From Alphaproteobacteria bacterium (GTDB lineage: Bacteria > Pseudomonadota > Alphaproteobacteria > Caulobacterales > Parvularculaceae), in assembly GCA_030426465.1 (NCBI GenBank), contig JAUHYK010000035.1, forward strand, positions 1 to 43,019: a stretch of 43,019 nt of DNA, in the 5' to 3' direction. Each line of letters starts with the position of its first letter. Positions within the stretch are counted from its first letter, which is position 1. The notes beneath the pieces are model-generated. The model made no database searches and had not been told where the DNA came from. It worked only from the letters and a program-made list of their open reading frames with translations. Made by a program: the position numbers and the translations under genes. Shown here piece after piece: positions 31,126 through 38,804 of the stretch.

Positions 31126-31758
31126 TCACTTTTCTCCTGCTTCATTGGCCTGCTTTTCCTTATCGAGGCGGCGTCTTAAGGACGCTACATTTTCACAACC
31201 GCAATCGAGAAAGCCATGTTCGGGGCAGGTCCTGCAAGATTGTTCCAGGCGGTCGCGCAACGCTTGACGGGCGCGATGCAATTTTACGCGAAACGCGCTC
31301 TCTGATAGTTCAAGACTATCACGCACGTCGGCGCGATCTTCGCCGAGTAAATCCACACGCCAGATGATCGCGGCGTAATCGTCAACCAGCGTTGGCAGAA
31401 GCTTATATAGACAGGCGCAAACGAGGAGGTCGATTTCTTCTTCAACCATTTGCGATTCAACTGTCATTTGTCGTTCAAACGCTTTCTCCAACCGTTCCGA
31501 ACGGGCTCGCAACCGATAGTGATCCGCGATGACAGACTGGAGCACCCGATTCATCCAGGGGCGAAGTTTCTCGTCGTCCTTCAAATCCGCAAAGGATTTT
31601 AGAACCCTGACATAGAACTCCTGAAGCACGTCCGCAGCGTCATGCTCATCCTTTAGCTGACGCAGAAGAAAGCGGAAAAAATCCTTATGTACTTCGCGTA
31701 GCGTCCTTTCTACTGCGGCTCTCCGACGGCTATGCGTTTCTGTCTCATCGACGGTCAT
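31126..31758 (-). CDS. ECF sigma factor with C-terminal Cys-rich domain, CorE-like
   Basis: This is a 210-aa sigma factor. Region 2 is about residues 15-85 (DFFRFLLRQLKDEHDAADVLQEFYVRVL, WMNRVLQSVIADHYR), and region 4 about 110-172 (LPTLVDDYAAIIWRVDLLGE, SESAFRVKLHRARQALRDRL). A C-terminal extension carries C175, C178, H181, C186 and C188 (SCRTCPEHGFLDCGCE), and a CxC pair (C114, C116) sits at the start of region 4. Sigma factors with such tails are known from CorE of Myxococcus, where metal bound by the Cys-rich domain itself activates the sigma, with no anti-sigma. No anti-sigma gene is adjacent here. The neighbouring copper ATPase and the two matching promoters support self-contained copper sensing. 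Confidence 0.88.
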   Translation of the reverse strand: MTVDETETHSRRRAAVERTLREVHKDFFRFLLRQLKDEHDAADVLQEFYVRVLKSFADLKDDEKLRPWMNRVLQSVIADHYRLRARSERLEKAFERQMTVESQMVEEEIDLLVCACLYKLLPTLVDDYAAIIWRVDLLGEDRADVRDSLELSESAFRVKLHRARQALRDRLEQSCRTCPEHGFLDCGCENVASLRRRLDKEKQANEAGEK

Positions 31759-31894
31759 TTGATCTCTTTGTTATTTTATCACGCACCACTGGCCGCCGGA
31801 CCCTCTCGTCGCGCTGCAGCATATTTTTATAATTACGTGTTTCGCGCCTCCATCCCTCAATCGCGAGAGCAATTGGAGTTTTTTGCGGCGTCAA

Positions 31895-31922
31895 TGTAAC
31901 GCGCGAGGGAGACCAACGTCTT
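31895..31922 (+). promoter_or_regulatory. ECF-type promoter TGTAAC-N16-CGTCTT upstream of the cyclopropane synthase operon
   Basis: TGTAAC (31895-31900) is followed after 16 bp by CGTCTT (31917-31922), matching the inverted copy at 31061-31088 in both elements, the spacing and the extra flanking bases (TGTAACG, AACGTC). It lies 74 bp upstream of the start at 31997 in the 238-bp gap after the divergent CorE-like sigma gene. It predicts sigma-dependent transcription of the CFA synthase and the genes behind it. Confidence 0.65.
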
Positions 31923-31996
31923 ATTCGTAGAAGCCTACGAGCGCTCTGTTCAATTCGGGAACCGCATCGGAGGCGAATTACGAAGCGAGGTTTACG

Positions 31997-33235
31997 ATGT
32001 CCTTGTGGAAATTACTACTGGACCGGCGGATGTCCCAGACTATCCGCAAGGGAAGGCTGGAGATCGCATATCCGGACGGATCGTTCCGATGCTACGCCGG
32101 CGACGCCCGATCGGGTTTGGCGATCCGGATCAATAGCGAACGCTGGCTTCGACGTATCATACTCGACCCCGAACTCGCTTTTGGCGAAGCCTACATGGAA
32201 GGCGGCGTCGAGATCGATAGCGGCGATATTTATGACCTTCTCGAATTGATCTGGGCCAATTTTCTAACGCCTGCGGGAAAGCGCCGGTCAGCGCCGGCCT
32301 TCGTGAGACGCTCCCTGCGATTCCTGTCACAACTGAACCTGCCGTCGCGTGCGCGCCAGAACGCGTCGCATCACTATGATATCGGCAACGAATTCTACCG
32401 CCTTTTTCTTGACGAAGATCTTCAGTATTCCTGCGCCTTACACGAAAATCCGAATGCGACATTGGAAGACGCACAGCTCGCCAAGAAAAATGCGATATCA
32501 AAAAAACTGCTGATAGAACCAAACCACAGCGTCCTCGACATCGGATGCGGATGGGGCGGCCTTGCACTGCACCTAGCCGGGCATGATCAGGCGCGCGTCG
32601 AAGGGATAACCCTGTCCGCGCAGCAGCTCAATGCAGCCAAGGCGCGCGCCAAGAAGGAACGTCTCGACGGGCGGGTCCGGTTTCACTTGGAGGACTACCG
32701 CAGAATTACCGATCAATATGACCGCATTGTATCCGTCGGCATGTTCGAGCATGTAGGCGCGCCGTACTTTCAGGAATATTTTGATCAGATCAGCCGCCTG
32801 CTCCGCCAAGATGGCATCGCGCTGATCCACACAATCGGGCGCTCGCATGGTCCTGATGCAACCAACCCGTGGATCGCGAAATACATCTTTCCCGGCGGAT
32901 ATATTCCAGCCCTTTCGGAAATCATGCCCGCGATCGAACGCGCCGGTTTGTATGTTCTGGATATCGAGGTGTTGCGGCTGCACTACGCAGAGACGCTGAA
33001 GGAATGGCGGCGCCGCTTCCACGAAAATGCGGCAGCAGCGGAGCGCCTTTTTGATTCTCGATTTGTGAGAATGTGGGATTTCTATCTCGCCGGCAGCGAG
33101 CTTTCATTCCGGTATGGCGATCACGCCGTATTTCAAATCCAGTTGGCGAAGCGGCAAGACGCAACCCCGCTTACCCGCCGCTATCTCTATGAGGACGCTG
33201 ACCAGACAGAAGTTCCTGTCGCCGCCTGCGCGTAA
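31997..33235 (+). CDS. cfa: Cyclopropane-fatty-acyl-phospholipid synthase
   Basis: This is a 412-aa enzyme that transfers a methylene group from SAM to cis double bonds of membrane phospholipids. The N-terminal domain (1-110) carries RINSERWLRRIILDPELAFGEAYMEG. The SAM site is VLDIGCGWGGLALHLAG (about 178-194). Further family blocks are RVEGITLSAQQLNAAKARA, DRIVSVGMFEHVG, KYIFPGGYIPALSE and WRRRFHENAAAAERLFDSRFVRMWDFYLAGSE. The length is near E. coli Cfa (382 aa). A GCGAGG ribosome-binding site precedes the ATG. It lies directly behind an ECF-like promoter and heads an operon that also ends with a cis/trans isomerase for the same lipid double bonds. Confidence 0.95.
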   Translation: MSLWKLLLDRRMSQTIRKGRLEIAYPDGSFRCYAGDARSGLAIRINSERWLRRIILDPELAFGEAYMEGGVEIDSGDIYDLLELIWANFLTPAGKRRSAPAFVRRSLRFLSQLNLPSRARQNASHHYDIGNEFYRLFLDEDLQYSCALHENPNATLEDAQLAKKNAISKKLLIEPNHSVLDIGCGWGGLALHLAGHDQARVEGITLSAQQLNAAKARAKKERLDGRVRFHLEDYRRITDQYDRIVSVGMFEHVGAPYFQEYFDQISRLLRQDGIALIHTIGRSHGPDATNPWIAKYIFPGGYIPALSEIMPAIERAGLYVLDIEVLRLHYAETLKEWRRRFHENAAAAERLFDSRFVRMWDFYLAGSELSFRYGDHAVFQIQLAKRQDATPLTRRYLYEDADQTEVPVAACA

Positions 33236-33245
33236 GGTAACGATT

Positions 33246-33299
33246 ATGAATACCGATGCGGCACTCAAGCTGGTCGAGCGAACCTATCGAAAGGAATAA
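33246..33299 (+). CDS. Possible 17-aa ORF upstream of the YHS protein gene
   Basis: An ATG at 33246 preceded by AAGG opens a 17-codon frame (MNTDAALKLVERTYRKE) ending in TAA 6 bp before the ATG of the YHS gene. It lies in the 70-bp gap between cfa and the YHS gene, and its last codons contain the AAAGGA ribosome-binding site of the next gene. It could be a short translated leader that couples translation, or chance. Nothing in the peptide is recognised. Confidence 0.25.
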   Translation: MNTDAALKLVERTYRKE

Positions 33300-33305
33300 A
33301 ACGCA

Positions 33306-33647
33306 ATGAACGCTACACTTTATTTCGCGATCTGGGCCATTCTCATCTTTGTCATGATGCGTTTCGGCTGCGGCGCCCATGTGATGGGTCACGGCTCACA
33401 TGGGCACGGACATGGCGGCCACAAGAATGACGATGACATTCTGACGTTCACGCCTACCGAAGCGATTGACCCCGTCTGCGGCATGACTGTTACGCCAGGA
33501 AAAGCCAAATCGAGCATACATAACCGGCGCATCTACTATTTCTGCTCAACAAATTGTCGCGAAAAATTTGAGTCGGCGCCTACGACTTATCTGCAAGGCG
33601 ACCCGGCTAGGCAATCATCCATGGAGGATCATCATGGCTCACACTGA
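33306..33647 (+). CDS. Membrane-anchored YHS-domain protein with His-rich linker
   Basis: This is a 113-aa protein. A TM helix (4-20) precedes the motif RFGCGAHVMGHG, a His/Gly-rich stretch (GSHGHGHGGHK), and a YHS domain at about residues 52-95. The YHS domain has C58 in DPVCGMTV and C80 and C84 in YYFCSTNCREKF. YHS domains occur in copper and other heavy-metal proteins, for example at the N-terminus of some copper ATPases, and bind metal through these cysteines. The C-terminus ends DHHGSH. It overlaps the DUF5676 gene by 14 bp. A likely role is periplasmic or membrane copper binding that assists the ATPase; the direction of transfer is unknown. Confidence 0.85.
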   Translation: MNATLYFAIWAILIFVMMRFGCGAHVMGHGSHGHGHGGHKNDDDILTFTPTEAIDPVCGMTVTPGKAKSSIHNRRIYYFCSTNCREKFESAPTTYLQGDPARQSSMEDHHGSH

Positions 33648-33933
33648 CAAACCGCAAACGGCGCCCGCCACGCTCAGAATTCCGGTTATCGCATTCGGAC
33701 TTAGCGTAAGCGCGTTTTGCGCCATCACCTATTCACTCTGCGTGCTGTTCTACATCCTATTTCCGGGATCGGCTGAAAAGCATGTCCTCCTTTCCTTTTA
33801 TACGCCTTGGTTCGAGGTTCTCAGCTGGTCCGGGTTTTTCCTGGGACTTCTCGGAAGCATCGTTTGCGGCTGGTATATCGCTCTTGTATTCGGGCCGATT
33901 TACAATTTTTTTGCTGCATGGCGGCGCCGATGA
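33634..33933 (+). CDS. DUF5676-like small inner-membrane protein (2 of 2)
   Basis: This is a 99-aa protein with two TM helices. The ATG at 33634 follows GGAGG and overlaps the YHS gene by 14 bp. The pattern FGLSVSAFCAITYSLCVLFYILFP, a loop, then FFLGLLGSIVCGWYIALVFGPIYNFF matches the protein at 20130-20438, including the GWYxALVFxPxYNxF ending and a Cys in TM1. Two members in separately regulated metal operons suggest a specific role, still undefined. Its TGA overlaps the ATG of a small Cys-rich frame at 33930. Confidence 0.78.
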   Translation: MAHTDKPQTAPATLRIPVIAFGLSVSAFCAITYSLCVLFYILFPGSAEKHVLLSFYTPWFEVLSWSGFFLGLLGSIVCGWYIALVFGPIYNFFAAWRRR

Positions 33934-34058
33934 AATCCGCCACCGCACATGTGTCTTCCAAAGACGATTTCACCGAAGAAAGAACTGCGCAAGCATGTCC
34001 GTTGCTAAACTGTCCAAACGCTCCCTTTCTCGGGAGCGGCTGCTTAAGACGTTGTTGA
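33930..34058 (+). CDS. Possible 42-aa Cys-rich micro-ORF between DUF5676 and ppk2
   Basis: An ATG at 33930 overlaps the DUF5676 stop (ATGA) and opens a 42-codon frame that ends 10 bp before the ppk2 start, so it fills the gap exactly. The peptide starts MKSATAHVSSKDDFTEE and has four Cys near its C-terminus in ACPLLNC and GSGCLRRC. A small hairpin (GCTCCC...GGGAGC, 34020-34037) lies inside the frame. Coupling and Cys content make a metal-binding micropeptide possible, but I do not recognise a family and codon use is not decisive. Confidence 0.35.
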   Translation: MKSATAHVSSKDDFTEERTAQACPLLNCPNAPFLGSGCLRRC

Positions 34059-34068
34059 GCTCGCATAT

Positions 34069-34851
34069 ATGACGAAGAATGACGACAGCCCCACCGTTCA
34101 ATCCAAGGCGTCATACAAAAAGGCGTTGCGCAGGCTTCAGATCGGCCTTGTTAAGATACAACGGCATGTCATTTCTCATAACCACCGCGTTCTGATCATT
34201 TTTGAAGGGCGGGACGCGGCCGGAAAGGATGGCGCGATCAAGAGAATCGTTCAGCATCTTTCACCGCGGGAAACCCGCGTCGTGGCGCTTGGCAAGCCGT
34301 CCAGCCACGATGAACGATCGTGGTATTTTCAACGCTATGCGCCCTATCTTCCGGCGGATCAGGAGATCGTGCTGTTCAACCGGTCCTGGTATAACCGCGC
34401 CGGCGTCGAACAGGTCATGGGCTTTTGCACAGACGCCCAATACAACGCATTCTTTCCCGCCGTCCTTTCTTTCGAAAAGATGCTCATCGATGATGGAACG
34501 CAAGTCCTCAAATACTACCTCGACATCAGCCGGGAAGAACAAATCCGGCGCCTCGAAGACCGGCGAACGAACCCGCTAAAGCAGTGGAAAGTCAGCCCGA
34601 TTGACAAAGTCGCGATTGATAAATGGGACGACTACACGAAAGCGCGGAACGAAATGTTGCGGCGAACGGATATCGCCGCTGCGCCGTGGCATATTGTCCG
34701 TACCGATAACAAGCGGGCGGCCCGTCTAAACATCATCAGGCATATGCTATCGCAATTGGAGTGCCCGGATAGGGATGAACACGAGGCTCAGCCCGACCCG
34801 AACATCTTATTTCGATTTGCAGAACAGGATTTGCCTCGGCTCGCATCTTGA
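34069..34851 (+). CDS. ppk2: Polyphosphate kinase 2
   Basis: This is a 260-aa single-domain PPK2, which transfers phosphate between polyphosphate and nucleotides, mostly making GTP or ATP from the diphosphate. Walker A is GRDAAGKDG (47-55), the lid and base-binding segments ALGKPSSHDERSWYFQRYAPYLP follow, Walker B lies in EIVLFNRSWYNRAGVEQVMGFC, and the C-terminal block is LKQWKVSPIDKVAIDKWDDYTKARNEML. The position often written as Asp in FDRSWYNR is Asn here (N104). The start has no strong ribosome-binding site and may depend on coupling to the preceding small frame. Polyphosphate binds metals, and PPK2 can regenerate NTPs, so both metal tolerance and nucleotide balance fit. Confidence 0.92.
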   Translation: MTKNDDSPTVQSKASYKKALRRLQIGLVKIQRHVISHNHRVLIIFEGRDAAGKDGAIKRIVQHLSPRETRVVALGKPSSHDERSWYFQRYAPYLPADQEIVLFNRSWYNRAGVEQVMGFCTDAQYNAFFPAVLSFEKMLIDDGTQVLKYYLDISREEQIRRLEDRRTNPLKQWKVSPIDKVAIDKWDDYTKARNEMLRRTDIAAAPWHIVRTDNKRAARLNIIRHMLSQLECPDRDEHEAQPDPNILFRFAEQDLPRLAS

Positions 34852-34926
34852 TTTGAGCGCGATCGTGTTCCGTGGCCCAGTCAGAAAAAGTAGACTATCA
34901 TTTTCAACCAATTAGGCTGGACGGCG

Positions 34927-35922
34927 ATGATGAAGAGACCACTTGTACTTGCGATAGGCGCCGGCGCGCTCATCGTCGTCAGCGGATTTGCCTGGAACTA
35001 TTTCAATCAGGCCGCCCACGAACAAACGCATCTTCAGCTCTACGGAAATGTTGATGTCCGCCAAGTCGATCTCTCGTTTAAGATTGGAGGGCGGCTTGAA
35101 GCTGTCAATTTCGAGGAAGGCGACGCAGTCAAAGCGGGTGACATTGTCGCCTCGCTCGAAAAGGCGGACTTTGAAGACCAGGCTAGCTTGGCCCAGGCCG
35201 CGGTGCAGTCCCGTATGGCTATTCTCGAAAAACTCGAACGCGGCGCCCGCTCCGAAGAAATAGCCCAAGCGAGAGCTGAACTCGATGCTCGGCAAGCGGC
35301 GTTTACATTCGCGGAAGCGACACTCAATCGCATTGAGCCCCTCGCTGCAATCGGCGCCGACACCCACCAGCAGCATGATCAAGCACAAGCTGAACACGAT
35401 AAAGCAGCGGCCGCGGTCGCCGCCGCACGGGAGGCGCTTGAACTTCTCGTCAGCGGGTCGCGCGAAGAAGACATTAAGGCTGCGCGCGCTGCACTGAACG
35501 CGGACGAGGCTACCCTAAGTCTCGCGCAACGGCGCCTCTCCGACACCGATCTTGCCGCGCCCAATGACGGCGTGATCTTAACGCGGGTACGTGAACCCGG
35601 TGCGGTCGTGGCCGCCGGGCAGCCCATATACACCTTGTCTCTCTCTTCGCCGGTCTGGGTTCGAACTTATGTCGCAGAACCGGATCTCGGCAATATCCGT
35701 CCCGGCATGGTTGCTGCCGTGCGCACCGATTCCGGCGAGCAATATGACGGACAAGTCGGGTTCATTTCGCCGACCGCCGAATTCACGCCGAAATCGGTCG
35801 AAACGAAAGAGCTTCGCACAAGCCTCGTCTATCGCGTGCGCGTGATCGTCGATAATCCGGACGGCGGTCTGCGGCAGGGCATGCCTGTGACCGTCACCCT
35901 TCAGCTTGACGCCGAAGGCTGA
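34927..35922 (+). CDS. HlyD/YbhG-family efflux adaptor protein
   Basis: This 331-aa membrane-fusion protein has an N-terminal membrane anchor (residues 5-25). A first lipoyl half (YGNVDVRQVDLSFKIGGRLEAVNFEEGDAVKAGDIVA) is followed by a long coiled-coil hairpin (about 75-195, rich in Ala/Glu/Arg) and the second lipoyl half with LAAPNDGVILTRVREPGAVVAAGQPIYTLS. A beta-barrel follows, with TYVAEPDLGNIRPGMVAAVRTD. The C-terminus LRQGMPVTVTLQL is standard for the family. It is followed within 5 bp by the ATPase gene and by two ABC-2 permeases, the same order of parts as E. coli ybhGFSR. The substrate of the exporter is unknown. Confidence 0.92.
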   Translation: MMKRPLVLAIGAGALIVVSGFAWNYFNQAAHEQTHLQLYGNVDVRQVDLSFKIGGRLEAVNFEEGDAVKAGDIVASLEKADFEDQASLAQAAVQSRMAILEKLERGARSEEIAQARAELDARQAAFTFAEATLNRIEPLAAIGADTHQQHDQAQAEHDKAAAAVAAAREALELLVSGSREEDIKAARAALNADEATLSLAQRRLSDTDLAAPNDGVILTRVREPGAVVAAGQPIYTLSLSSPVWVRTYVAEPDLGNIRPGMVAAVRTDSGEQYDGQVGFISPTAEFTPKSVETKELRTSLVYRVRVIVDNPDGGLRQGMPVTVTLQLDAEG

Positions 35923-35927
35923 GCCCC

Positions 35928-37658
35928 GTGGGCCGGCCGCTCGCGCAAATCGACCGCGTGACGAAGCGCTTCGTCAAAACCGGCCCGCCTGCCATTGACG
36001 CCGTCACGGCGTCGATCGCGGCCGGGGCTATCACTGGTGTCGTCGGGCCGGACGGCGCGGGCAAGACCACGCTCTTGCGCCTGATGGCGGGTCTGTTGGC
36101 GCCCGATGAAGGCGCATTGACAGTGTGCGGCTTCGACAGCGTTCGTGAGATCGCCAACGCGCGTCCCTCGATCGCCTACATGCCGCAGCATTTCGGCCTC
36201 TATGAAGATCTTACCGTCATTGAAAATCTTCATCTTTACGCGGACCTGCGCTCCGTTGACGAAAGCGAACGCGGCGGCGTTTTCGAACGGTTGCTTGATT
36301 TTACTAACCTGGCGCAATTCACAAAACGGCGCGCCGGGAAACTGTCTGGCGGCATGAAACAAAAACTCGGTCTTGCGTGCGCATTGATGGGAGCGCCGCA
36401 GCTATTGCTTCTCGACGAACCGAGCGTCGGCGTCGACCCGATCTCCCGGCGCGAATTGTGGCGTATGATCCTGGAACTGGCCGATCAAGGTATCGGCGTC
36501 GTGTGGAGCACCGCCTATCTCGACGAGGCCGAACGCTGCGAATCTGTGATCCTGCTCAGTGAAGGAAAACCTGTCTATCACGGGCCGCCCGTTGACTTCA
36601 CGCATAAAGTCGAAGGAAAGGTCGCCCTGATCCGCAACATGCCGGGCGACAAACGCGATGTGTTGATGCGGGCGATGGAGGCGCCGGAAATTCTCGACGG
36701 CGTCATTCAGGGAAACACCATTCGTCTCGTTCTCAACAACCCTATGGCGGAGGATCAGTTGCGTAGCGCGCTTTCGCTAGCGGACGCTGAGATCGAGAAG
36801 GTCCCTCCCCGCTTCGAAGACGCCTTTATGGCGAGCCTTGGCGGCGGGCCGAAAAAGCGCTCGCCTTTCACGGCGCGCCCGGTCCATGGTGCAGCGCCCG
36901 ACGAGATCGTCATTAAAGCCGACGCGCTGACGAAAAAGTTCGGCGACTTTACCGCCGCCGACCAGATCACGTTCTCTATCCGGCGAGGAGAAGTGTTCGG
37001 TCTCATCGGACCGAACGGGGCCGGCAAATCAACCACGTTCAAGATGCTCTGCGGGCTGTTGCGCCCCACGTCGGGCCACGCCCGCATTTCAGGACTGGAC
37101 TTCGCGGCGGCGCCAAGCAAGGCGCGGGCGCGCCTCGGTTATATGGCGCAGAAATTTTCGCTCTACGGCGATCTCACCGTTCGTCAGAACCTGGAGTTTT
37201 TCGCCGGCGCATACGGCTTGTCAGGAAAGCGCAAGACCGCCGCACTCGATCAGGCGATCACGACGTTCAACTTCGCACCCTACCTTGAGGCCCAGGCCGC
37301 AAGACTGCCGCTGGGCTATAAACAGCGCCTCGCCCTTTCCTGCGCCGTTTTGCATGATCCGGATGTTTTGTTTCTCGACGAGCCGACATCCGGCGTCGAT
37401 CCGCGCACGCGCCGGGAATTCTGGACGCATATTAACGCCATGGCCCGACGCGGCGTCACCATCATGGTGACGACCCATTTTCTCGACGAAGCCGAGTATT
37501 GCGATCGTATTGCGCTGATATTTCGCGGTCGGGTGATCGCTGAAGGCCTTCCCGATGAACTCAAGACCCGTTCGCGGCGCGAAGGCGCCGATGCGCCGAC
37601 CCTTGAACAGGCTTTTATCACGCTCGTGCGCGAATTCGACGAGCGGGAGGCAATATGA
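35928..37658 (+). CDS. ABC exporter ATPase with two nucleotide-binding domains (YbhF-like)
   Basis: This 576-aa cytoplasmic ATPase starts with GTG at 35928, 5 bp after the adaptor stop. Domain 1 has Walker A GPDGAGKTT, signature LSGGMKQKLGLA and Walker B LLLLDEPSVGVDP. Domain 2 has Walker A GPNGAGKST, a degenerate signature LPLGYKQRLALS and Walker B VLFLDEPTSGVDP. Tandem ABC domains in one chain with two separate ABC-2 permeases are typical of YbhF/DrrA-like drug exporters. The junction with the first permease is an ATGA overlap. It powers the HlyD-linked exporter in this operon. Confidence 0.93.
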   Translation: MGRPLAQIDRVTKRFVKTGPPAIDAVTASIAAGAITGVVGPDGAGKTTLLRLMAGLLAPDEGALTVCGFDSVREIANARPSIAYMPQHFGLYEDLTVIENLHLYADLRSVDESERGGVFERLLDFTNLAQFTKRRAGKLSGGMKQKLGLACALMGAPQLLLLDEPSVGVDPISRRELWRMILELADQGIGVVWSTAYLDEAERCESVILLSEGKPVYHGPPVDFTHKVEGKVALIRNMPGDKRDVLMRAMEAPEILDGVIQGNTIRLVLNNPMAEDQLRSALSLADAEIEKVPPRFEDAFMASLGGGPKKRSPFTARPVHGAAPDEIVIKADALTKKFGDFTAADQITFSIRRGEVFGLIGPNGAGKSTTFKMLCGLLRPTSGHARISGLDFAAAPSKARARLGYMAQKFSLYGDLTVRQNLEFFAGAYGLSGKRKTAALDQAITTFNFAPYLEAQAARLPLGYKQRLALSCAVLHDPDVLFLDEPTSGVDPRTRREFWTHINAMARRGVTIMVTTHFLDEAEYCDRIALIFRGRVIAEGLPDELKTRSRREGADAPTLEQAFITLVREFDEREAI

Positions 37659-38800
37659 AACTCTTTCCCTCCTTCAATCATTCAGCGCGGCGAAGAATGA
37701 CGGGGCTTATCCGCAAGGAAACGGTTCAGGTCATCCGCGATCCCAGCAATATTCTCGTCGCCGTCATATTGCCTCTCATCCTGTTGTTTCTTTTCGGCTA
37801 TGGCGTCACCTTCGACCCGCGCTACTTCAATATTGGATTGGTCGTCGAGCAGGCGACGCCTGAAACCGGCAGCTTTGAATCAGCGCTCGTCAATTCGCCC
37901 TATTTCCGCATCGAGAAAGGCCATGATCGGCGCGAGTTGGAAGACGCCCTCGTCGCCGGCGACATCAAGGCGGTCGTCGTTCTGCCTGCCAAATTCGCCG
38001 CTGTCGCCTATCGTGGCGACACTGCGCCGATCCAGGTTATCGTCGATGGCGGCGATCCCAACACCGCCGAACTCGTTAGCGCTTATATCGAACGGCTCTG
38101 GGCGAACTGGCTGACGCAAGAATCGATCAGCCGCGGTCAATCGCTTCAACCGGTCCTTGTGAACCTTGAACCCCGCGTCTGGTTCAACCCGGAAATTTCA
38201 AGCCGGAACTATCTCGTGCCGGGCTCCGTCGCCATTATCCTCATGCTGATTGGCGCACTGCTGACGGCGCTCGTTGTCGCGCGCGAATGGGAACGCGGCA
38301 CCATGGAGGCGCTTTTGGCGACGCCAATTGGCGTTGCGGAATTATTAATCGGCAAGCTTGCGCCCTATTTCGCACTTGGCATGATATCAATGACGATTTC
38401 CGTCGCTACAGCCGTCTTCGTTTTCGGCGTTCCCTTTCGCGGATCGTTCCTTGTTTTGACGCTGCTTTCAGCCCTCTTCATGCTGGCGGCGCTCGGACAG
38501 GGCCTTCTCATCTCGACGATCACGCGCAATCAGCTTCTCGCCGGTCAGCTTTCCGTCATGTCCGCCTTCCTGCCGGCGTTTTATTTTTCGAACTTCGTCT
38601 TTGAAATTGGAAGCATGCCGCTTGCCCTGCGTCTGGTGAGTTATGTTATTCCGGCCAAATACTACATTTCTTCACTGCAATCCCTGTTTCTCGCTGGAAA
38701 CATCCCAAGCGTTCTCATTCCGGACGCCTTGGGGATCGCAATGATAGCAGGCATCTTCTTCATTCTCACCGCGCTCGCCACGCGACGGCGGCTGGATTGA
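37655..38800 (+). CDS. ABC-2 type permease, YbhS-like (1 of 2)
   Basis: This is a 381-aa membrane subunit. TM1 (about residues 29-49, ILVAVILPLILLFLFGYGVTFDP) is followed by a large periplasmic domain (about 50-185), then five TM helices from LVPGSVAIILMLIGALLTALVVAREWERGTMEALLATPI onward. The REWERGTMEALLATPIGVAELLIGK block is the conserved coupling helix of ABC-2 permeases. It starts inside the ATPase stop and is followed after 4 bp by a second permease of the same fold, so the two form a heterodimer. Confidence 0.92.
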   Translation: MKLFPSFNHSARRRMTGLIRKETVQVIRDPSNILVAVILPLILLFLFGYGVTFDPRYFNIGLVVEQATPETGSFESALVNSPYFRIEKGHDRRELEDALVAGDIKAVVVLPAKFAAVAYRGDTAPIQVIVDGGDPNTAELVSAYIERLWANWLTQESISRGQSLQPVLVNLEPRVWFNPEISSRNYLVPGSVAIILMLIGALLTALVVAREWERGTMEALLATPIGVAELLIGKLAPYFALGMISMTISVATAVFVFGVPFRGSFLVLTLLSALFMLAALGQGLLISTITRNQLLAGQLSVMSAFLPAFYFSNFVFEIGSMPLALRLVSYVIPAKYYISSLQSLFLAGNIPSVLIPDALGIAMIAGIFFILTALATRRRLD

Positions 38801-38804
38801 TTTT

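Noticed and set aside
31856-31884. Imperfect hairpin followed by six T just upstream of the cfa promoter
   Set aside because: The stem has only six pairs with a bulge, and no plus-strand gene precedes it, so a terminator role is not supported.
33114-33299. 61-aa plus-strand frame across the end of cfa
   Set aside because: Out-of-frame shadow of cfa with no start signal. The 17-aa frame at 33246 is the only candidate in that gap.
34020-34037. GCTCCC-TTTCTC-GGGAGC hairpin before ppk2
   Set aside because: No T-run follows, so it is not a rho-independent terminator. It is mentioned only as part of the micro-ORF region.
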